This document shows, one piece after another, positions 55,840 to 64,000 of a stretch of 64,000 nucleotides of DNA. How positions within the stretch are numbered: the stretch's first letter is position 1; every line of letters begins with the position of its first letter. The notes below the pieces were generated by a model. That model did no database searches, was not told where the DNA came from, and was given only the letters and a program-made list of their open reading frames with translations. Source of the DNA: Chondrosia reniformis (taxonomy: Eukaryota; Porifera; Demospongiae; Chondrillida; Chondrillidae); assembly GCA_947172415.1 (NCBI GenBank), contig OX359202.1, forward strand, positions 1,986,501 through 2,050,500. Reading direction: 5' to 3'. The position numbers were made by a program, and so were the translations under genes.

Positions 55840-58800
55840 TCATTGTGCACAAACAATTTGCCTATTTTTTAGGATTCTAAGCCGGCTTGCATTGAGGGCC
55901 TCCCAATATGATACGACGGGTACATCCAACCTAAGTATACTGGATTCCAAGGGAGAAAGGTCACCATAGCCAGAGGTTACAATACGAGCTTGCTGTATGT
56001 GAGTTAGGTCTGTGTATGGTACAATGAGTTGACACTTGGTGTCTCTACGGTGGGGGCGGAACCAAAGAATAGGAACTGGGGAGTCATTCTGACTAACATC
56101 CAAAATGACAACAACTCCGTTGTTAAAGCTGACCCACAAGGTATCTTCGAAAACAACCAGTGACAGCATTCGATCAGCCTTGGGGATGTTCTTGATGTCC
56201 GAAGTAAGGCTATGCAAGATATCCTTCAGGTTGACCATGTGCAGACAGGTCCTTTCCTGAAGGTCCCACATTTTCATTATTAGGCCCTGTCGTGGAATGT
56301 TCCATGCAAAGCGGTTCTCACGATCGACAGCCAAAGCATAAATGATATCACTGCTATCAGGGTACATACTCCATCTTCTTTGGATCTGCAAACCATGGCC
56401 AACCTCATCTATAATGATTTGTATCACTTCTCCACCAGATGTCACCAAAAGGGTATCTTGGATGACTACTATGGAAATAATTGGATGTTCACCTATTTTT
56501 AAGGTTTCACTCTTGCTTGAAGGAAAGGACAGTCTTTCATAAGAGGTGAGGCTGCCATCAGCCTGTCCCACAAAAGCATGAGTTTCATTGACAGCCATAG
56601 TTGTGACAGAGTCTGTGACAAAACAACGAGCAGTAAACTGGTATTTTTGAGTGTCATACACTCGCAAACTAGCTTTGTTGAGTCCAATTAGTACTGTGCT
56701 ATCAAATGCTGCAATACAGTTGGATCTATATTTGAGCTCAAAGGAGCCTAAAACAGAGAGATCATCCTCAGCGCTGATGATGAATACTTGAGTGCCTGAA
56801 GACTCCTCACAGCAGCACCAAATCTGGCGAGCAGCACTTACAAAACAGGAATGCCTGACAGTAGCAGTGTCTTTGAGCATCTGGGTTGCCTGGTGGAGTT
56901 GAAAGATAGGGTCAGTTAGCTGCTTCTTCAGCTGACGAGCCTCAGGTCTGAGACTGTGATCTTCCTTTAGACACAGGTGCATCATGTCCACCAAAGGCCC
57001 ATAGAGGGAAGTAAAGCTTTCTTTGAGTTTTATCTGTGGCTGGGTTCTAGCAGAAGGGGTGGTTGGAAGCGTCCTTTCCAGCATCAATTCTTGAAGGAGA
57101 CATCCATAGGCATAGATGTCAATCTTGTGTGTATATTCTTCAGAAAAATCAAGGTTATGCATTTCTGGAGCTGTAACACATGGAAAATTTGGTTTGGTTG
57201 TATGAAGGCCTGATGGGTAGGCTTGACGGGCTCTGTTAAAGCTAGATAACTTCACTGAAACATCAGTTTTCAAGTCAAGCGACCAGACTAATACAGAACT
57301 GGTCCTTAAAGCCCTGTAGATAATATCATTCTTATGGAGATACACAAGGGCATTTGCTACCTGATTGGCAAAGTGATACCGAACAATACGGCTAACTACA
57401 ATCTCCTGATCAAGGAGATTGTCTCTAATGGTCCCATGAGGAGCTCGCTCCAAAAGTATGGCAGGATTGGAGAGAAATGTGTTGTCGGTTGAAGGTAGCA
57501 TGATGCTTACCATCTGTATGATATTAGGATGATTAAGTGACAATAAGAGTGTAGCCTCCTGCCTAAGGTGGTAGTAAGACAACAGTGGAGAAACAGTGTC
57601 GGACCAAGCATACTGCTTCAGAAGGACCTGTCTTCCATCATATCTGGCCTCAAAAAGCTTATGATCACAACTGGTGAAGAGGGGAGACTTGTTACAAGAT
57701 GTAAGGTCGTTTGGCATAACATGGTATTTTGATGGTATGTCGAGCATGTAGATATCAGGTAGGAGGTGAGACAGAGGGGAAGAGTGAGACTCATGCCTGC
57801 TACAGCTCTGGGTGTCTGATCTACGAGCATTCGGAACCATTGTATCGATAACGTAATCAGAAGGAGTAGGAATATTATTCTGTATACAGGAAGGACAGTG
57901 CACACTCTCAGTGAGGCTACTGTTACGATGGGTTTCTAGGCAATGCAGCTCTGGATACCAGTCCTTCAAAAGGGTCTGCATGATGAAACATAGTTTGGCC
58001 ATGACATTTCGACCAAGCTCAGAGTTACTGCTTGCAATTTCCACACCTGCTTCAGAATAGGTGGACTTGCAAGGACGTATGAGAAACGTGTGCGGTTCAC
58101 AAGAGTAGTATGCACCACTCTCCCACAACTGAAGATTCTCTGGTAGACCCACTTGTGAATTCTCACTGATGGACTTTCTTCCTTCATAAATGTGTACAAC
58201 CTCTCGTCCTAATTTCTCGGTAAGTGAAGCTGCTCTGGTATAGCGATTCCTATTGGTGGTCAGTCTAGTAAGCCTTCCCCTCTGCCCTGCAAAATCTACA
58301 GATTCCTCTGAAGCTAATATTTCAAAACTATCCTGATTCTCAAGTTTCCTTGTTGAAGTAAGAAGTGATGGCTTTGTATTTTGTACCTTCTTATCAGGAG
58401 TCGGATGTCTCCTTTTGTCTCCATTATGCATGACAATGTCCTTGAATCGAGTAGCAACAATACTTACAATACGATGCCAGATATCACATGGGAGCATTTT
58501 GGTGTTCGGAGAAAACTGTCTCCGAAGGGTCAGCTTCTGTGAGTCAATTATTCCATCATTGGACTTTGGCAGAAGAAAAGGCAAAATGTATTGGGTACGT
58601 GAAATAGGCAGAGCAATGGTATAGCGTGCAAGAATCCGCATTATGGGACCAAAGAGGTAAGAGGGTATCTGCGACTCAGATATATGCCGGATTTCTGTAG
58701 CATTCACTACAAGCTTCTTCAGTTGACCAACTTTGTCAATTACGCCAGAAAGGTTTTCTAGCAACCAGCAGGCACACACAAAAAAGTAATCTTTTAGACC

Positions 58801-61800
58801 CTCATTTGGATCATTAAAGTGAACAATGGAACCAACTAACTCCAGAAAAGAAATAATAATTGGCAATTCACTGCGAACTGGTTTCTCACCTTTGCATGAT
58901 TTCTCCACCAATTCCCATACCTGGTCCTCATTTAAAACAGAGGGTCTTCCTTGATTTTGTAATTCAGCATTCTTTGAATTAACGGCATCAATCAGGCTGA
59001 AATAGCTTTCAGGGAATTCCACACCAAGTACACCAGCATCATCAACTTTCATATTGAAGGCTGCTTCCAAGAATTTTGGTCTGGGGTCCGGTGTGACCAT
59101 ACTGGATCCTGTTAGCTCGTCTGTTACAATAATGATTTCGTGGAATACAAATCCTTGGTAATCAGCCCTACCTTTTCTTACTGTCTGCAGTCTCATCAGC
59201 TCCTTGTCCTCCTGAACATTATAAGAGGTTGATAGCTTTGGAGGGAGCAGGTACACAAACTGGATATTGGCCTGGGGTATGTAGCGTTGTAGCAAGGCCA
59301 TAGGAATTCTGATCTGTTCCATTACGGTGTATTTCTCACTATACTCTACCAGGATGACATAGAGGGCACATGGGTGGAAAAAGCATGGATAAAAGAGGGA
59401 TAAAAGTTGATCATTTGGCATGATTAGGGTGTTGAAAGTGACTTTGGATGAGATTAGGTTCTTTTTGTATGTCCATGAAATGATTTCCAAAGCACCATCG
59501 CTTAACAGATAAACCTTGGAGCTACGTAGTTTACCGATGACTGCTTCTCTGCCCTGGTCGGTCCCTCCCATAACTATCATGCTAACTGTGTAGTTTGGCT
59601 TATTTGGGCGATCCTTTGACTTCAGCTTAGCGGTTAAGCTCCTCCCAACTCTGGCAAAGGCACCCGTGTGCTCACTGTTCTTGGAGAAAATGACAGTTTT
59701 CTTTCTCTGCACCAATTCTTTTGGAAGGTCTGCCAGAGTCAGGTAGCTCAAATCAAGTGTAGTAAGGTTAACCATGTGACATACTGCTTTGGGAAGACTT
59801 GTGTATGCATTTTTTGACAGATCTAACATCTGAATGGCAGAATACTGGATCGATGTTGGTAAAGTATCAAGGCTGTTCTCAGATAGATTGAGAATTAGAA
59901 GTGAAGGCGACCATTTAGGTACCTCTGGAAGCTTCTTAATTCCATTTCTGCTAAGATCCAGTGTTTCTAGGTTTAACATGGAGAAGAGCTCTGCAGGTAC
60001 ACTTTCTATGCAGTTGTCCCTGAGCTCCAGCCGTATTAGCTGCTGAGCTTGCAAAATAGCCATTGGGAAGTTGGGGATTCGGTTACTGTTAGCCTTCAGG
60101 GTAAGGACCCAGGGGGAAATGGCTCCAATCCAGGACTCTTGTAATACTCTAATTCGAAGGCGAGACCAATCAACACTACGCTTCTTCATGTCCAAATTGG
60201 TCAATAAGAGGAGTTCTTTATTGACCTTATGGTTGCTGAGAATGTGTGACAGAAAAATGGGTGTCTTGGTCTTCAGTCTGCCTGACTTAATGGCTTCTCG
60301 AACCTCCACAACGTAAGAAAGAGCTCTTGTCTCATCAACCGGATCTGTTAAAAGCTTTTTCACAAGCTTTGGTTCCCTGTCAATGGCTGCCTTGCAGAGT
60401 AGCAAGAGACCAATACCTTCAAAAAAGTCCTGCTGAACGGCCAGGTGAAGAGCTACATCAAGTTCCAAATGGGTTTTCTTACCAAAGTATCTGGAACCAC
60501 CAAGAATAAGGTTCTCAAGCATCTGAATGTCTGTTTGTCGCACTGCTTCCAGGATGCATTCATTTATGTCTCTTCTTAAAAGGTTCCTGATACCAGGTGG
60601 TCGTGAAGAAAGGGATTCCTTGACGAACTGAAAATCACCACTTTTTACTTTATACAAGAGCTCTAAAGAAAAGAAAAGAAGAGACAAAATATAAACAAAT
60701 AATGCAATCACTGAATAAGCTTATTGTTTATACTTGGAAGAACAAAATACTACCCAGTTAAAGTGAACTGCACCAATCATTCAAATTTAAATGAAAATTT
60801 TTAAAATGTAGGGGGGTTGCGGTATGAGGGTGTCGAAACAGTTTAAGGGGCAAATGTTCTCTATAGGAAGTTGTCTAGGGGGGAATAAAATCAATCCTAA
60901 GGGGGCAAGTGACCCCCTACTCCCCGCTCTCTAAGCAGCCCTGATATGCCTTGATCAGACTTCAAGTTGTATGCAGGTCTGGGATGGTTCTGCAGTAATA
61001 GGTACATATGAATACAGCAGGTCCAGTGGCATACTTTAAGTATGGTAACATTCACATTTGAATCACCACCTCATACAGGTCAAACATGTACATAATGCCA
61101 CAGCAAGATAATTTCCTGTTTCTCATCCAAGGAAGAGGCTTCAAAGCCATGTGGGTGGGCGGGCAAATAACAAACACAGGAAATAATTACACAGCATTTG
61201 TATTAAGTATTAACAAGGAGGTGACAGCTGTTAAAGTGCCCACAGGTGCGTGCGAACAATCGCGGTAGACAAAATATTCGATACGAAACACCTAGGGACA
61301 TTGACCATCACCTGCAAAGACAACGCAGCGAGATAGACAGCTATAGATGTGTTTTCTAAGTCTTCAATGTACAGCGGAAGTAGTATTAATACATTGTGTT
61401 TTTGATAGCTCCATTGCCAGGAAGTGCATGAGGGAGGATGATGAGAAACAGGAAATTACTTGGTGTGGCCTAACACACCTTTAATGCAGAGATACAATAT
61501 ACAGTACATTATGATAAAATAAAAACTGAATATTTAAGTGGTAACTTTGAGGTCAAGTTCATATGGTGTCAACAACATATTAGTTAGAGATTGCAAGTTT
61601 CACAAACCTAGCTGTGGTATGTACTAATTGTTATAGGGGACAAACAATGCTGCCAACGAAAGAACAGCTACTTGCAATAAATTCCTTAAAAGATTGTGAC
61701 ATACCCCATTTTGATAATGGATAAGATTAGGGAATAAAACTGTGACATATGCTAAACTAGTTATACCTATATAGTTTTGAAAATGTGCATAGCAACACAA

Positions 61801-63062
61801 GATCCATTCAACCTCCCAATCACTCAAAGAAAGAATGAATTATATCAAGCTACCATAGTTTCACAATAGGTTATTCATGCAAGATTCCCCTACTTGTAAA
61901 TTTCAGCTTCACTGTACTACATCTGAATTTCGACTATTACGTAGGTTAATATATTGCTCTTGAATATGTTTTTAAAAGATATCTCAATAAGACATTCTTA
62001 AAGCTATACATATAACATATACGTATATAAGAATTTCCTTCATTAAATATGTACAGTTGTGCCATTTGTGCTAAGACACATAAAAATGTACATAAAACTT
62101 AACTACCTGGATAAAAATTATTACCCAATTTCCTTGTACGTATATATGTGTACTAGACCAGATGATAACTACACAATCCTTTATAACTCATTAGGAAGTG
62201 GTTATGTATAGCAACAAATGCACTATCCTCAACTTGCTTACTATAAAAAGTGAATTTGAAACATTATCTACACCATCCTGAATTTGATTGACAGAATAAG
62301 TAAGTAAAAACATTAGAAATGCAATGCATTTGGTTTGACTTTCAAATACAGTAGAAGCTCTCAATTATCAGATTCAAAGAGGGCCAGATGGTAAGACCAG
62401 ATAAGTGAAACTGCCAGATATGTGAATCACAATACAACACATTGTGCACAATTATAAAAACGTTATTAAAACAGTGTGTAAATGCACGTCCGCAAGTTTA
62501 TCTTAAGTTGCTCCATCCTTCAGGTGGTCGAATACTGTTATTAAATCCTCTAGGGTAAGAACTACACGCTTTCTTTTCCTGGAATTACTCTTCTCACTGC
62601 TCAAAGTAGCCATTTTGCTATCACCACGAAGGCCAGATAATCCAAGCAGCAGGTTAATTGGGGTGTGGATCAGTGAGGTTCTACTATACAATCTACAACA
62701 GTCTATTAATACTAGTGATAATAACATTTTTACTTTGAGCAAGTCCACCTTCACTTAAGACACCACGCACCAAGGTAACCATATTGCTAAGTATGTCTTA
62801 AATGAGAGAGAGACTGACCTTTGCTCTTCAACAGTGGAATGATAAGATCCTTCTTTTTCCCTCTTTCAGCCTTAGCAAATGCATTACATTTCTGCTCATC
62901 CATCAGGAAGATGTCTGCATTAGCCATCAGTAAAGACTGGACGCAATGGAAGTGTCCTTTCAGGCAGGCAATATGCAGAGCTGTCTGCCTGTTTCCCTTC
63001 AACTGTGTGTCCGGAGGGATGGCTTGGGTGAGCATCCAGTGTACTGCATCCAGCTGGTCCGC
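55840..63062 (-). CDS. LRRK-like Roco protein with degenerate GTPase and kinase (5' end outside the window)
   Basis: Two exons are visible: 63,062-62,819 (ankyrin repeats: RQTALHIACLKGHFHCVQSL, ANADIFLMDEQKCNAFAKAE) and 60,662-55,840, a single 4.8-kb exon joined in phase 1. Residues below count from the minus-strand ATG at 60,711, which is intronic. About 205-330 are leucine-rich repeats (LETLDLSRNGIKKLP). About 375-520 are Roc, 550-760 COR, 1,005-1,240 the kinase fold, and 1,260-1,600 WD40-like, ending QIVCAQ. The P-loop reads GGTDQGREAV where LRRKs have GKT/S. The glycine loop is absent, although the lysine in VLLKQ remains. HRD reads YRALRTSSV and DFG reads KLSSFNRA; APE is kept. The frame is otherwise clean over 1,600 codons, so it is an expressed-looking pseudoenzyme and not a pseudogene. 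The ankyrin-LRR-Roc-COR-kinase order resembles LRRK1. Upstream exons lie beyond 64,000. Confidence 0.9.
60770..61105. other. Roco intron, left part
   Basis: This intronic sequence has G-rich patches (AGGGGGGTTGCGG, AGGGGGGAAT, AGGGGGCAAGTGACCCCC) that look like old repeat debris. No element could be bounded. Confidence 0.35.
61109..61458. mobile_element. 350-bp element with perfect 19-bp inverted ends
   Basis: TAATTTCCTGTTTCTCATC at 61,109-61,127 is matched exactly by its complement at 61,440-61,458. No clear target duplication and no coding frame with a domain are seen. It lies in the Roco intron between the ankyrin exon and the long exon. Confidence 0.6.
61460..62345. other. Roco intron, middle part
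   Basis: This AT-rich intronic sequence has no bounded repeat, RNA gene or exon. Confidence 0.45.
62349..62686 (-). mobile_element. Tigger-type fragment carrying a transposase N-terminus
   Basis: The ends CAGTAGAAGCTCTCAATTAT and AGTGAGGTTCTACT mirror each other imperfectly, with TA outside. On the minus strand (62,611-62,503) it encodes SRKRKRVVLTLEDLITVFDH then LKDGAT and a stop. This is the start of the Tigger/CENP-B psq helix-turn-helix. It is non-autonomous and intronic in the Roco gene. Confidence 0.7.
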
Positions 63063-64000
63063 CTGGGACAAACACAAACACACACTGTAACAGAAGGTCA
63101 AAACTAATCAACCAATCAAATTGCACATTGATAAAATAAGGATTTCTTCTGCATCAAATTCATCTCTTGGATGAGCCAGCCAAGAGATGAATTGTACATT
63201 GAGAAATAATATAGCTATATATTTATATAGATGCAAACACAATATATCTCAAACCTGCAGTAGTTTTAATACTTTTTGTCTGTATAAATGGATGCCATGG
63301 TGACTAGCTATTGCTAATTCATAATATTTGCTTTTCCTTTCTTAGAACTTAAACTAGACAACTAGCAATCTGTTTTATTGAGCATCAGTAATATTTAACA
63401 GTGTACTGTATTAATAATTTGTTCGATTCCAACCGAATGATTTACAATAATTCCTCACTAAATCATTACTGACATTTATATTTAACAGGTTTGCATGTTC
63501 TGACCCAGAGGAGAAAATGTATAAACCAGTTTGTATGTATCTTTGCTGATGCTTATTAAACCAATAACCCACTTACTACTATAATGATACCAAGTCTACA
63601 CAGTCCAATGATAAACTACCCAGCCTCATCACATTAGCATGAAATGCATTAAATAGCACAAGACATCAATTAAAGGCACCATTAGAAAGCCATTAAACCA
63701 ATCAGAAGACTCAAAGAAGGAAAATGAATGACACCAATTAGAATAACCTTTCAAAGAAAACTAATTTATATGAATGTGGTGTTGCCTTCTCAAGCATGTA
63801 CAAAATTCCCTACAAAACACATACAGATCTTTTACACTCCATAAACATTAAATATTAGTTTACATACGTACAAACATATAATAAGGCAATATTTACACAA
63901 GTAATGCAAATGTATTCAGCAGTGCATGCTTGTAAGCCGGCAAAGGACACTGCTTTTATACACCGAGTGCTGATCTTTGAGTGGGTGAAAAGAGTGAGTA
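63063..64000. other. Right end: upstream intron of the Roco gene
   Basis: No further ankyrin exon is recognised up to the window edge. The acceptor before the ankyrin exon (TTTGTCCCAG) shows the gene continues to the right. AT-rich sequence with no bounded repeat. Confidence 0.45.

Noticed and set aside
56342-60509. Short frames on the plus strand and in other minus frames across the Roco exon
   Set aside because: Shadows of the 1,600-codon frame.
1-64000. CRISPR arrays, bacterial operons or ribosome binding sites
   Set aside because: Intron-rich animal DNA. The only regular array is the 36-bp minisatellite, which has no spacers.

Overview
The window looks like nuclear DNA of a demosponge-type early-branching animal. 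It is AT-rich, and its genes have many short GT-AG introns. It holds a receptor tyrosine kinase with an SRCR/fibronectin-III ectodomain, a GAIN/GPS membrane protein and a Roco (LRRK-type) protein. It also holds many pogo/Tigger-type TA-flanked elements. The species cannot be named from the sequence, and the phylum assignment is inference.

Layout. (1) 1-7,875 is copy A of a large duplication. It carries a 36-bp minisatellite that can be read as an exon, a decayed mitochondrial-carrier fragment, and the first three exons of an unknown gene. (2) 7,876-11,093 is a GAIN/GPS gene with a single membrane segment; it lacks its 5' end and its first exons are damaged. (3) 13,261-25,028 is a tandem duplication of about 5.4-6.4 kb. 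Each unit has a signal-peptide exon, an SRCR exon and two FN3 exons. (4) 25,690-31,020 is a third, older unit. It is split by a LINE with a restriction-like endonuclease (25,859-28,936), flanked by a 25-bp target-site duplication. (5) 29,856-39,764 holds the exons of a receptor tyrosine kinase (SRCR-SRCR-FN3-FN3-TM-kinase). (6) 40,566 to about 48,510 is copy B of the large duplication. Its gene appears to continue to 50,720, so B is probably the parent and A a truncated copy. (7) 52,210-54,765 (minus) encodes a coiled-coil/SAM protein. (8) 55,840-63,062 (minus, running off the right end) encodes an ankyrin-LRR-Roc-COR-kinase-WD40 protein whose GTPase P-loop and kinase catalytic motifs are both lost.

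How parts may work together. All ectodomain exons from 15,337 to 35,446 that join other coding exons do so in phase 1. The kinase-proximal unit has no recognisable signal-peptide exon. The upstream duplicated units could therefore supply alternative secretory first exons and extra SRCR-FN3 modules to one kinase gene, or they could be separate secreted or decoy proteins.

Mobile DNA is dense and layered. It includes several MITE families, two solo LTR-like fossils that arrived after the tandem duplication, tRNA-derived SINE copies, and a roughly 240-bp intronic repeat in three copies. The minus strand of that repeat matches a hammerhead-ribozyme core. A second hammerhead-like motif lies at 51,851-51,891, next to a possible Penelope-like remnant.

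All exon models come from reading frame, splice sites and phase only; none was checked by alignment or transcripts.
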